From NCBI GenBank assembly GCA_963729935.1, contig CAVSPW010000002.1, forward strand, positions 248,001 to 312,000: DNA of 64,000 bases. The letters are read 5' to 3'. Below, one piece after another: positions 28,499 through 35,930 of the stretch. Positions within the stretch are counted from its first letter, which is position 1; the number at the start of each line of letters is the position of its first letter. The DNA is from CAIKMD01 sp963729935. Lineage in GTDB: Bacteria > Pseudomonadota > Alphaproteobacteria > ATCC43930 > CGMCC-115725. The notes under the pieces are model-generated. The model was given only the letters and a program-made list of their open reading frames with translations, had not been told where the DNA came from and searched no databases. The translations under genes and the position numbers were made by a program.

Positions 28499-30058
28499 CT
28501 ACTCCGCGCTTGGCTCGGCCGCCGGCGCCTTGCCGGGCGTCGTCCGCAGTGGGATCTCTTCGAGGAAGCTCACCGTGACGAGGCCCAGCAACGCGATCCC
28601 CGCGGCGAGAATGAAAGTGATCGAGAAGCCGCGGGCGAGATCGGGCAGAACCGCCGCGCGCATCGCCGCGGGCAAATTGGCCAGTGCCGCAGGACCGCCG
28701 CGCAATACCTCGGGCCCGAGACCGAGATGGCTTGCCGCCAGCGCGCTTCCGAACGAGAAGACCAGCGCCGACCATAAGAGCGCGGTGCCGAAGGAGCCGC
28801 CGAGCGAGCGGCAAAAGCCGCTCGTTCCGGTGAAGGCGCCGAGATCGCGAAAATCCGTCGCGTTCTGACCGGCAACCGTCATCGGCGCCATGCACAGGCC
28901 GACGGCGACGCCGTTGACCATGAAGTAGAGCACGATCATCCATTCCGGCGTCGTCGCCGACATGGTCGCGTAGAGCAGATAGGAGACGATGATGCCGGCA
29001 AAGCCCAGCTGCGGCGAGCGCTTGTAGCGCCCGGTGCGGCGCATATAGGTGCCGGTCGCGATCGAGCTGACCATCTGCGAAGCGATGAGCGGGATCATGA
29101 AGGCGCCCGAGCTCGATGCGCTGTATCCCGCGACGAGCTGCAAAAAGACGGGCAGCAGCATCGCCGTGCTCAGGAGCGTGGCGGCGATCAGGAATTGCGC
29201 CAGAAGAATCGTGCGGACGTTGCGATTGGTGAAGAGCCGCGGCGGCAGCAAGGCGTCGCGCGCGCGCAGCTCTTGCAGGGCGAAGGCGAGAAGGAGCAGC
29301 ACGCCCGCGGCGCCGAGCGCGAGGATCGTCGGCGAGGTCCAATCGAATTCCGTGCCGCCCCACGCGCTCACCAGCATCAGCGCCGTGACGCCGGGCATCA
29401 TCAACGATGCACCTAGGAAATCGATCGAGCGCTGCTCGCGCTTGACCGGAATCCGCTTCAAGGCCCAATCGCAGCAGAAGAACGCAATGATTCCGATCGG
29501 CAGGTTGATCCAGAACGCCCAGCGCCAGGTGAGATAGTCGACGCACAAGCCGCCGATGAGCGGCCCGGCGATGCTGGCGACGCCCCAAATGCCGGTGATG
29601 TAGGCCTGATAGCGCCCGCGCTCGCGCGCCGAGACCACATCGGCGATCGCGGCCTGGCCGAGGCTGAAAAGCCCGGCGCCGCCGATGCCCTGGCAGGCGC
29701 GCGCGGCGATCAGCATGCCCATATTCTGCGCGAGACCGCAGGCGGCGGAAGAGAGCGTGAAGATCACGATCGCGAGCTGCAGCAAACGCCTGCGGCCGTA
29801 GAGATCGCTGAGCTTGCCGTAGATCGGCGCCGCCGCGGTATTGGTGAGGAGATAGGCGGTCACGACCCAAGAGAGATGGAGGAACCCGTCGAGTTCGGTC
29901 GCGATCCGCGGCAGCGCGGTGGTGACGATGGTCGCATCGAGCGCCGCCATCATCATGCCCAGCAGCACGCCGACGAGCACGCTCAGGATCTCGCGATGCG
30001 TGAAGCCGGCGCCCTCGGCCGCCGCGGCCGATTCCTTGTCGGTTCCCTTGGGGCTCAT
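28499..30058 (-). CDS. DHA2-family multidrug efflux MFS transporter
   Basis: The 519-aa protein has 14 predicted membrane helices and the EmrB/QacA (DHA2) pattern: MMAALDATIVTTALPRI in helix 1, SWVVTAYLL, GKLSDLYGRRRLL after helix 2, and the helix-5 antiporter motif region GIWGVASIAGPLIGG. It should export hydrophobic compounds in exchange for protons. A paralogue of the same family lies immediately upstream on the same strand. The chosen ATG at 30058 precedes a short soluble N-terminus; a longer start exists but overlaps the upstream gene end. No EmrA-type adaptor is nearby. Confidence 0.9.
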   Translation of the reverse strand: MSPKGTDKESAAAAEGAGFTHREILSVLVGVLLGMMMAALDATIVTTALPRIATELDGFLHLSWVVTAYLLTNTAAAPIYGKLSDLYGRRRLLQLAIVIFTLSSAACGLAQNMGMLIAARACQGIGGAGLFSLGQAAIADVVSARERGRYQAYITGIWGVASIAGPLIGGLCVDYLTWRWAFWINLPIGIIAFFCCDWALKRIPVKREQRSIDFLGASLMMPGVTALMLVSAWGGTEFDWTSPTILALGAAGVLLLLAFALQELRARDALLPPRLFTNRNVRTILLAQFLIAATLLSTAMLLPVFLQLVAGYSASSSGAFMIPLIASQMVSSIATGTYMRRTGRYKRSPQLGFAGIIVSYLLYATMSATTPEWMIVLYFMVNGVAVGLCMAPMTVAGQNATDFRDLGAFTGTSGFCRSLGGSFGTALLWSALVFSFGSALAASHLGLGPEVLRGGPAALANLPAAMRAAVLPDLARGFSITFILAAGIALLGLVTVSFLEEIPLRTTPGKAPAAEPSAE

Positions 30059-30125
30059 GGCGACGGGTCTATCGCCTCGAGCCCGCCCTGTCATGCGCAA
30101 ACCGCGCAAGCCAGACCCTCTCGCT

Positions 30126-31694
30126 TCAGGCCGCGCCTTGGCGTTGCGGCTTGGCCGGATGGGTGGTGGTGCGCAGCGGGATTTCTTTGAGGAAATAAAC
30201 GGCGATGAAGGCGGTCGCGCCGATCGCCGCATCGAGGAGGAACGCGACGCTGAAGGAATGCGAGAGCGCCGGAATCAGCACCGCGTGCTCGGCCGCGGGC
30301 AGAGCGGCGAGCGCCGCCCGGCCACCGCGCAACAGCACCGAGCCGAAGCTTGCATGACCTTGCGCGGCCACCGTCGCGTCGAGCACGCTCAACAGGATCG
30401 ACCAGAGGATCGCCGCGCCGAAGGCGCCGCCCAGCGCGCGAAAGAAAGCGGTCGAGCCCGTCACCGCGCCGAGATCGCGCGGCTCGGCCGAATTCTGCAC
30501 CGCCACCCAAAGCGGCGACTGGCAGAGTCCGATGCCGGTGCCGTGGATCATCAAGAAGAGTTCGATGAGCCAGAGCGGCGACGAGGCGTTCATCGTGGAA
30601 AAGAGCACCGCGCCGAGCACGAGGGCGGCGAAGCCCACGCGCAGCGACGGCACGTAACGGCCGGTGCGCTGCACGCGTCTTCCGGTGCTGATCGAGCTGA
30701 CGATCTGGACCGCGAGCGGCAGAACCAGCATCGCGCCCGACGCGCCCGCGCGGATGCCGATGACGAATTGCAGGAAGACCGGGATCAGCAGAAAAGCGCC
30801 GATCGACACGGCATTGATGATGAAGTTGAGGAAGCTCGCGACGCGAAACACCCCGCTGGCGAAAAGCCGCGGCGGCAGCAGCGCCTCGGGGGCGCGCTTC
30901 TCGCGGCGCGCGAAGGCCAGGACGAAGACGGCGCCCAATCCCGCCAGCGCCAAGATCGGCGGCGAGGTCCAGGGCATCTCGTTGCCGCCCCAGGCCGCGA
31001 CCAGCATGAGCGCCGTCACCCCCGGCACCAGGAGCGCGGCCCCGGCATAGTCGATCGGCCGCCGCTCGCGCTTGACGAGGACCCGGGCAAGACCGCGATG
31101 ACAAAGGAAAAAGGCGATCAGACCCAAGGGCAGGTTGATCCAGAACGCCCAGCGCCAGCTCAGATAATCGACGCTCAGACCGCCGATCAGCGGGCCTGCG
31201 AGGCTCGCCGTGCCGAACATGCTGGTGATATAGGCCTGATAGCGGCCGCGCTCGCGCGGCGAGACCACGTCGGCGATGGCGGCTTGCGCCATGCTGTAGA
31301 GCCCGCCGCCGCCGACGCCCTGAAGGGCGCGCGCCGCGATGAGCTCGCCCATATTCTGCGACAGCGCGCAGGCGAGCGAGGCCAGGAGAAAGACGCCGAT
31401 CGAGATCTCGAGCAGCAGGCGCCGCCCGTAGAAATCGCTGAGCTTGCCAAAGATCAGGGTGGTCGCGGTCGAGGTCAGAAGATAGGCGGTGATGACCCAG
31501 GAGAGATGGAGCACGCCGTTGAAATCGGCCGCGATCGCCGGCAGCGCCGTCGCCAGCACGGTCTGGTCGAGCGCCGCCATCAGCATGCACAGCAGCACGC
31601 CGCTCAAGATGCGCAGCACCTCGTGGTGGGTGAAGGCGTTTTGCGGCGCCCCCGCATCCGGCATGGCGGTACTTGTCCCCTTCCCGTCTGGCAA
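30126..31694 (-). CDS. DHA2-family multidrug efflux MFS transporter (paralogue)
   Basis: This 522-aa, 14-helix MFS transporter is similar to its downstream neighbour throughout. Shared landmarks are LMAALDQTVLATALPAI, SWVITAYLLTSTATTLIFGK, DFYGRRLLL, SPRERGRYQAYITSMFG and WRWAFWINLPLG. The pair looks like a tandem duplication that has diverged. It is probably a proton-coupled drug exporter. The start codon lies about 25 bases downstream of the truncated terminase gene, which reads the same way. No regulator gene is adjacent. Confidence 0.9.
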   Translation of the reverse strand: MPDGKGTSTAMPDAGAPQNAFTHHEVLRILSGVLLCMLMAALDQTVLATALPAIAADFNGVLHLSWVITAYLLTSTATTLIFGKLSDFYGRRLLLEISIGVFLLASLACALSQNMGELIAARALQGVGGGGLYSMAQAAIADVVSPRERGRYQAYITSMFGTASLAGPLIGGLSVDYLSWRWAFWINLPLGLIAFFLCHRGLARVLVKRERRPIDYAGAALLVPGVTALMLVAAWGGNEMPWTSPPILALAGLGAVFVLAFARREKRAPEALLPPRLFASGVFRVASFLNFIINAVSIGAFLLIPVFLQFVIGIRAGASGAMLVLPLAVQIVSSISTGRRVQRTGRYVPSLRVGFAALVLGAVLFSTMNASSPLWLIELFLMIHGTGIGLCQSPLWVAVQNSAEPRDLGAVTGSTAFFRALGGAFGAAILWSILLSVLDATVAAQGHASFGSVLLRGGRAALAALPAAEHAVLIPALSHSFSVAFLLDAAIGATAFIAVYFLKEIPLRTTTHPAKPQRQGAA

Positions 31695-31719
31695 GCTCTA
31701 TCGCGCGGCCGCGGCGATG

Positions 31720-32655
31720 TCATGCGCAAAGCGCGCCGGGCTGGTATTCCGGCCGGCTCCCTGCGCGCCTATTTGCTGGCCCCTTTGATCTTCTCCCAGG
31801 ATCTTCCGCATCATCCTTGCTGCTCACCGCCGGATCGATCGCGACGACGATCCGGCGCAAGACCGGCGCCGCATCGACCCGGGTGCGCTCGATCGCGTCC
31901 CGCGTCCAGAGCGCGCCCGGCACATCCTCGATCAGTTCGGCGTCGAGCTCCTGGCGGCCGAGCCGCGTGCCTTCATAGTGCGCGAGGATCGCGCCGAGAA
32001 AGGAGGGCGCGAGATTGTCGGCATTCTCGCGCGTGCTGCCGCGCGTGACGACGCAATCCGGTGTCTTCAACAGCGCGCGGATCAAGGGCACGGGCTTCGG
32101 CGTCGTGGTCGCGACGACGCGCGGATGGGTGCCGAGCCGCAAGCCCATGGCGAGAATGTCCCAGGCCGCGGGATATCGCCATGCGGCGAGCTCGTCGCAC
32201 CAGGCGAGATCGAATTGCGGCCCGCGCAGCCGCTCCGGCTCGTCGGCCGAGAAGAGCGTCGCCACCGCGCCGTTGGGCCAGGTGAGCCGACGCTTCGACG
32301 GCTCGTAGAGCGGGCGCTCGTTCGGCGGCGAGATCGCCAAGAGCCCGCTTTCGCCTTCCACCATCACATCGCGCGCATCGGCCGCGGTAGGTGCCACCAA
32401 CGCCACGCGCTTGGCCTCGCCGAGATTCACGCGCTCGCGCACGAATTCCGCGCCGCTGCGCGTCTTGCCGAAGCCGCGCCCCGCGAGCAAAAGCCAAACG
32501 CGCCAATTGCCTTCAGGCGGCAATTGCGATGGCCTCGCCCAAGCCCGCCACGCGTAGCAGAGATCGAACGCGTCGCTCGTATCGAATTGGGCAAGCCGCG
32601 CCTCGCGCTCGGTCTCAGGCAACGCGGCAAGACAGGCGATCGCCGGCTCGTCCAT
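31720..32655 (-). pseudogene. truncated phage/GTA terminase large subunit
   Basis: The N-terminal two-thirds of a TerL packaging ATPase is intact. It has Walker A in WLLLAGRGFGKTRSGAEFVRE (named here as GRGFGKTRSG), the Walker B-like region FDLAWCDELAAWRYP, the motif III TTTPKP and the arginine/linker region up to RRIVVAIDPAVSS. Family proteins then continue with a nuclease domain of 150 or more residues. Here about 30 unrelated residues rich in Arg, Ser and Pro follow, then a stop. The gene is therefore a deletion remnant, probably of a GTA or lambdoid-type module. The ATG at 32655 gives 311 residues. Confidence 0.82.
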
Positions 32656-32710
32656 CGCCGCCCCGCTGCGTATCGAATTGTTGGGTAAGCAGGATCGCCC
32701 GGAACGCGGC

Positions 32711-32739
32711 CAATAAAAAACCCGGCGTCTTGCGCCGGG
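32711..32739 (-). terminator. intrinsic terminator in the left half of an interrupted repeat
   Basis: A 7-bp GC stem (32721-32727 with 32733-32739, CCCGGCG/CGCCGGG) with a 5-base loop is followed on the minus strand by TTTTTTATTG. Before the insertions it would have lain about 100 bases downstream of the chemoreceptor gene that now ends at 39858. It now terminates minus-strand transcripts leaving the left IS element. Confidence 0.85.
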
Positions 32740-32773
32740 CAAAATATCAGCATGCGCTTTTGATAGCATATCA

Positions 32774-32781
32774 ATCCGGAT
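32774..32781. repeat. target-site repeat ATCCGGAT, copy 1
   Basis: This 8-bp palindrome immediately precedes the left inverted repeat of the first IS element. Identical copies lie at 35855-35862 and 39722-39729, and at the uninterrupted paralogous site 43700-43707. Eight bases is the duplication length reported for the IS1595 family. Confidence 0.88.
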
Positions 32782-32809
32782 GGCGATTATATACATGACA
32801 AAGAACACG

Positions 32810-33568
32810 CTATCCGTTGAGGCTCGCGGCTGTGGGCTCGAACATGCGGACGACCTTTCCGACCGCATCAAGGCAATCGTTCAGCACGGGCGCAACTGGC
32901 CTGTCCTTGACCACAGGCCCCTCCCGGAACGCTACGCCAACGGCGAGGTCAAAATGGCCTTCCGGTGGCGTCCCCGTGATTCCGACGATGAGTACTACAT
33001 CGTTTTCGAGCCACTGAAGCCTTTCGGGATCGGGAATGAAGTATTGGCCGCCGGTGAGCTTGATTTCCTTCACGCGATTGAGGCCGCCAACCGCCACGAG
33101 ACAATTGTGCCGGTCTATGTTCGCAAGGGCATTAACGGCCCAGAGCAGCGTATTCCCTCCCGGGTAGGGCTGGAGCGCGCGGATATAGTCCTGCCGTGCT
33201 GGCGCGAGTTTCCTTATTTTTCGCTGTGGAGCAGCCGAGTTAAATTCGGTCTCGCTTCCAGCGAAGGGGAAATAGACATCGGCGGTATTGGTCGCTCCGT
33301 CGGCTTTGGCGCAGCAACTGATGAAAACGTCGAGCGCGGATCGCATCTGATACAGGGCCTCCCCGACGATAAGGGGGAGATGCTCGGGCAGAGGTCTTTG
33401 CAGGCGCAATTTGACCTTGTAACCCGCGCCGTTCGGATCTCGCTCGTGAACGATGGAATATGGCTTCGATTCGAAGAAGGCTTTGGTTGCGGCGGTGAAT
33501 TCCTGGATGTGGTATTCGGCCCGCGCGATCTTTAACATGGGGCCTGAGATATCGACGGGCGGCAGCAT
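32810..33568 (-). CDS. IS1595 passenger: 252-aa protein of unknown function
   Basis: The soluble protein has two noteworthy blocks: LIVGEALYQMRSALDVFISC near residue 75 and LLWAVNALANIDRHNCLVAV near residue 150. The RSALD and NxDRH motifs recur in a broad group of uncharacterised bacterial proteins; whether the fold is HEPN-like is an open guess. GGGAG lies 8 bases before the chosen ATG (33568); an upstream ATG at 33613 is possible. It is the last of four passenger genes and ends 28 bases inside the left terminal repeat. Confidence 0.62.
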   Translation of the reverse strand: MLPPVDISGPMLKIARAEYHIQEFTAATKAFFESKPYSIVHERDPNGAGYKVKLRLQRPLPEHLPLIVGEALYQMRSALDVFISCCAKADGATNTADVYFPFAGSETEFNSAAPQRKIRKLAPARQDYIRALQPYPGGNTLLWAVNALANIDRHNCLVAVGGLNRVKEIKLTGGQYFIPDPERLQWLENDVVLIVGITGTPPEGHFDLAVGVAFREGPVVKDRPVAPVLNDCLDAVGKVVRMFEPTAASLNG

Positions 33569-33728
33569 GACGAATTCTCCCACTGACGATCCGACGAGGG
33601 CGCCGGGGTTCAACCGGGTCGTGGATCACTTTCTCACTACGCGGGTAGAGCCGAAGGCGAAGGCGACGAAGCGAAAAACGCGTCCTGCGAGCAAAGGGCG
33701 CGTACGGAAGGGAAAGTCGCGCGCCTAG
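33567..33728 (+). CDS. doubtful 53-aa basic protein
   Basis: The frame encodes a small protein with a lysine/arginine-rich C-terminal half (KATKRKTRPASKGRVRKG). It resembles, in composition only, the small passenger proteins of the neighbouring element. Its start codon overlaps that of the divergent 252-aa gene by two bases, and no clear Shine-Dalgarno is present. I list it as possible rather than likely. Confidence 0.3.
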   Translation: MTNSPTDDPTRAPGFNRVVDHFLTTRVEPKAKATKRKTRPASKGRVRKGKSRA

Positions 33729-34081
33729 CGTCTTTTGAGGCGCTTCCATCTCGCGTGAGCTTTGATGGCATGCATTAGGCCCTCAAGAGCGGCCAGCACT
33801 GCGGCCATGAGCCATTTCACAAACATGAGAATTGCTGTGAATCCCAGCTTCAAGGCGAGTGAGGCGCCGATCAGCCCATATAAGGGGACCGCAACAGCAA
33901 CGATGACCGGCGACAGGACCAGCGCGAAATATATGAAAGCCTTCCGTTCGCGAGCGGCGCGTCGGATTGTCAACATCCTGGCCATTCTGAGCTTGGTCGC
34001 GAGCGTCTTGTATGGCCAGAGCGCTGCGGCCCAGATTCTCGCGGTCGCAGTTTTGACCGTTGCTACGGGCTTCCATTTCAT
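33725..34081 (-). CDS. IS1595 passenger: 118-aa membrane protein
   Basis: The product has a basic N-terminal region (about 50 residues), two adjoining hydrophobic segments (AFIYFALVLSPVIVAVAVPL and IGASLALKLGFTAILMFVKW, residues about 48-95) and a strongly basic tail (HARWKRLKRR). This suggests a two-pass inner-membrane protein with both ends in the cytoplasm. The family is not recognised. It starts about 10 bases after the preceding passenger gene and reads in the same direction as the transposase. An antisense frame over the same bases was rejected. Confidence 0.55.
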   Translation of the reverse strand: MKWKPVATVKTATARIWAAALWPYKTLATKLRMARMLTIRRAARERKAFIYFALVLSPVIVAVAVPLYGLIGASLALKLGFTAILMFVKWLMAAVLAALEGLMHAIKAHARWKRLKRR

Positions 34082-34091
34082 TCGGCTGCGT

Positions 34092-34310
34092 CTAAAGCAG
34101 CTTCCCTAGGATTACACCGAGCAACGCGCATCCAATACCGATGGCCCATTGGCTCTTGATGAGCGCCACTAATCTCTTGCGGCCTTCGATCCTGTCCGGG
34201 TGAGGGAAGGAAAAGGTGACCGAACCGTCCTCGTCATTGAAGGCGATGCGGCTTGGGCCAAGACCGAGCCAGTCGGCGATCTCTGCCCGTATCCATGAGG
34301 TGATGCGCAT
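34092..34310 (-). CDS. IS1595 passenger: 72-aa protein with C-terminal membrane anchor
   Basis: A soluble N-terminal part of about 45 residues (RAEIADWLGLGPSRIAFNDE) is followed by one hydrophobic helix at the C-terminus (WAIGIGCALLGVILGKLL). That makes it a likely tail-anchored small membrane protein. GGAG is placed 6-8 bases upstream of the chosen ATG. It lies between two other passenger genes and probably shares one transcript with them. No function is assigned. Confidence 0.55.
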   Translation of the reverse strand: MRITSWIRAEIADWLGLGPSRIAFNDEDGSVTFSFPHPDRIEGRKRLVALIKSQWAIGIGCALLGVILGKLL

Positions 34311-34369
34311 GAACGACTCCGATAGCGATGAGATTTCTGCGATGCAAGACGAGCGGCTGATTGCGGCCC

Positions 34370-34687
34370 TCAAGGCTGCCCTAGACGATCCCCTGATTCA
34401 GCGGAAAGTCGTCGCAGTTGTTCTAAATCGTTGTCATCGAGAGCCTTCATTGCTGCGGCGAGCAAATCCTTGGCTTCTCTGATTGCGCCGTTCTGAACAT
34501 CGCGTATCGTGGAGCCATCGTCGTATTTCACTCCGACCAACAAATCTAATGCCGGATGAAATTCCTCTTGCTCGCGCCCGAATGAAAGTGCCAGTTTAAT
34601 CCATGCCCAATCAGTCGGCATCGGGCCATCTTTGCCGCCGATGGACTGAACAAAGAAACTCTCTATTTTGTGCTTCATCGCGTTCAT
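34370..34687 (-). CDS. IS1595 passenger: 105-aa protein, unknown
   Basis: The acidic soluble protein contains the stretch WIKLALSFGREQEEFHPALD and a helical C-terminal half (EAKDLLAAAMKALDDNDLEQ). I do not recognise it. GGAAAGGAGGG lies directly upstream; the second ATG three codons in has the better spacing. It is the first passenger gene after the transposase and follows a strong hairpin at 34713-34742. Confidence 0.55.
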   Translation of the reverse strand: MNAMKHKIESFFVQSIGGKDGPMPTDWAWIKLALSFGREQEEFHPALDLLVGVKYDDGSTIRDVQNGAIREAKDLLAAAMKALDDNDLEQLRRLSAESGDRLGQP

Positions 34688-34712
34688 CCCTCCTTTCCAG
34701 GGGTGAATTGCT

Positions 34713-34742
34713 GAGGGTTCGGGGCGCCAACCCCGAACCCTC
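34713..34742. other. 12-bp perfect inverted repeat between transposase and passengers
   Basis: GAGGGTTCGGGG (34713-34724) pairs perfectly with 34731-34742 around a 6-base loop. It lies in the 169-base gap between the transposase stop (34857) and the first passenger gene (34687). No T-run follows on either strand, so it is not a standard terminator. It could stabilise mRNA ends, pause polymerase or regulate the passenger Shine-Dalgarno that starts just after it. Confidence 0.7.
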
Positions 34743-34856
34743 GACTCTACGGGCGTCGCCCGAGTCGCACCTAAAGGATTTCAGATCCTATCGAGCCAAT
34801 CGAGATATGCCACGATCTTTAAGAGTTTCTGAAACTCGCGGTGCGAGAGACGGAGC

Positions 34857-35789
34857 TTACGCCCTCGCGATCCGTTGATTAGTCCGCCGATAGGTGAGGC
34901 GCTTTCCTTCGATGCCTTTGATGGCGCGTTCGGCGCGCATGGCATCGTTCACGCCCAACCCGGCGCGATTGCTGTAGCGAAAATCGAATTCGGCCAGATA
35001 GCGGTGCAAGTGCTGTTCGCCACAGTGCTGATAGACGCCTTTCATGCCGCGCTTGAAGATCGAAAAGAAGCCTTCAATTGTGTTGGTATGAGCATCGCCG
35101 CGCACGTATTCGTCGGCGCTGTGCTTGACCGCTTCATGGCTCGCGAAATTCCAACCAATCTCTTTGTAGGTTGGCAGCTCATCAGTACGAAGATGCGCCT
35201 CGCGGGCGACGTTCTTATCCAGCACGTCGCTCATGGCCTTCCCGGTCATGGCGTCAATGTGGAAGGATCGAACCGCGCCGCCGCGCTCCACTAGCGCCAT
35301 GACGGCCATCTTGTGACCGCCGCCCGCTTTGGCTTTCTTCACGCCCGTCTTACGACCGATATAGGTCTCATCGGCTTCCACAGTGCCGCCACCCTGGCCG
35401 AGCGGCCCGGTTGGCGTCGTGGTCATGCCTTCGCGGATGCGATGCGCCATGAACCAAGCCGTCTTGTACGTCACGCCCAACATGCGATGCAGCTGGTGGG
35501 CGCTCATGCCCTTCTTGGACGAGGTGAGCAGATGCGTTGCCAGCAACCACTTGTGCAGCGGAACGTGCGAGCGCTCGTACAGCGTTCCAATAGTCACGCT
35601 GAATTGGCCGTGGCATTCGTTGCACTGATAAAGGCCGGTGCGGTGCGCCTCGCCTTCGAGCTTGCGGATACGTTCCGCCGTCGCGCCGCAATGCTGGCAG
35701 ACCGGACCATTGGGCCAGCGCTTGGCTTCCAGCCATTCGCGGGCCTTTGCTTCATCGGTAAAGACGGGGTTGGTCAGGTCTGCGGTCAT
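34857..35789 (-). CDS. IS1595-family transposase (ISXO2-like)
   Basis: The 310-aa transposase starts with a zinc-ribbon (CQHCG then CNECH). An ISXO2-like DDE-type catalytic domain follows: EADETYIG supplies the first Asp, TDELPTY the second, and NTIEGFFSIFKRGMKG the third acidic residue, followed by HLHRYLAEFDFRYS. I chose ATG 35789, since GGAG lies 7 bases upstream and the promoter at 35813-35841 would start transcription near 35806, too late for the earlier ATG at 35807. Family length is normal, and the gene looks functional. Confidence 0.95.
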   Translation of the reverse strand: MTADLTNPVFTDEAKAREWLEAKRWPNGPVCQHCGATAERIRKLEGEAHRTGLYQCNECHGQFSVTIGTLYERSHVPLHKWLLATHLLTSSKKGMSAHQLHRMLGVTYKTAWFMAHRIREGMTTTPTGPLGQGGGTVEADETYIGRKTGVKKAKAGGGHKMAVMALVERGGAVRSFHIDAMTGKAMSDVLDKNVAREAHLRTDELPTYKEIGWNFASHEAVKHSADEYVRGDAHTNTIEGFFSIFKRGMKGVYQHCGEQHLHRYLAEFDFRYSNRAGLGVNDAMRAERAIKGIEGKRLTYRRTNQRIARA

Positions 35790-35812
35790 GTTCGGCTCCA
35801 TCAACATCTTGA

Positions 35813-35841
35813 AATATAGGGGTTGTGAGGCTCTTTGTCAA
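35813..35841 (-). promoter_or_regulatory. transposase promoter with -35 box inside the terminal repeat
   Basis: On the minus strand TTGACA (35836-35841) lies within the right inverted repeat and is followed after 17 bases by TATATT (35813-35818). This is a near-consensus sigma70 promoter pointing into the transposase gene. Confidence 0.75.
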
Positions 35842-35854
35842 GTATATAATCGCC

Positions 35855-35862
35855 ATCCGGAT
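35855..35862. repeat. target-site repeat ATCCGGAT, copy 2
   Basis: This copy is shared between the right end of the first IS element and the left end of the second, which directly abut it on either side. Sharing means the second element inserted into the duplication made by the first, or that the two recombined there. Confidence 0.88.
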
Positions 35863-35875
35863 GGGAATATTATAT

Positions 35876-35904
35876 TTGACAAACCCAGCCCCAAGCCCTA
35901 TGTT
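35876..35904 (+). promoter_or_regulatory. promoter of the second transposase, -35 at the element end
   Basis: TTGACA (35876-35881) lies 13 bases inside the element end and is followed after 17 bases by TATGTT (35899-35904). The arrangement mirrors that of the first element. Confidence 0.7.
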
Positions 35905-35930
35905 TAAGACACTTCTGATGGGGTAGGCAC

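Larger units (their letters stand above)
32711..32781 (-). repeat. left part of an intergenic repeat split by two IS elements
   Basis: This segment matches 43634-43707 at roughly four bases in five, with the same order of blocks: AATAAAAAACCCGGCG, CGCCGGGC, TCAG-ATGCG, TTTTG-TA, CATATC and ATCCGGAT. The missing right end, TTGGTCAAG, is found at 39730-39738 beyond both IS elements. The intact copy at 43.7 kb proves where the insertion occurred. Confidence 0.85.
32782..35854 (-). mobile_element. IS1595-family element with passenger genes, 3073 bp
   Basis: The ends are inverted repeats. The left end reads GGCGATTATATACATGACAA inward and the right end GGCGATTATATACTTGACAA, with 23 of the first 25 positions identical. 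ATCCGGAT flanks both ends. Inside are an ISXO2-like transposase gene next to the right end and four further genes on the same strand filling the rest. This is far longer than a simple IS (about 1 kb), so it is a passenger-carrying member of the IS1595 group. Both ends and the transposase look intact, so it may still be active. Confidence 0.9.

Noticed and set aside
29919..32048. 709-codon plus-strand frame opposite the two DHA2 transporter genes
   Set aside because: The composition is dominated by Arg, His, Glu and Asp, typical of an antisense frame over membrane-protein genes; no domain is visible.
32774..32781. ATCCGGAT as part of the IS terminal repeat instead of target
   Set aside because: The same eight bases occur in the intact intergenic repeat at 43700-43707, where no IS end is present.
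33762..34109. 115-codon plus-strand frame antisense to the 118-aa passenger membrane protein
   Set aside because: The minus-strand reading agrees with the direction and spacing of the other passengers and gives cleaner membrane segments.
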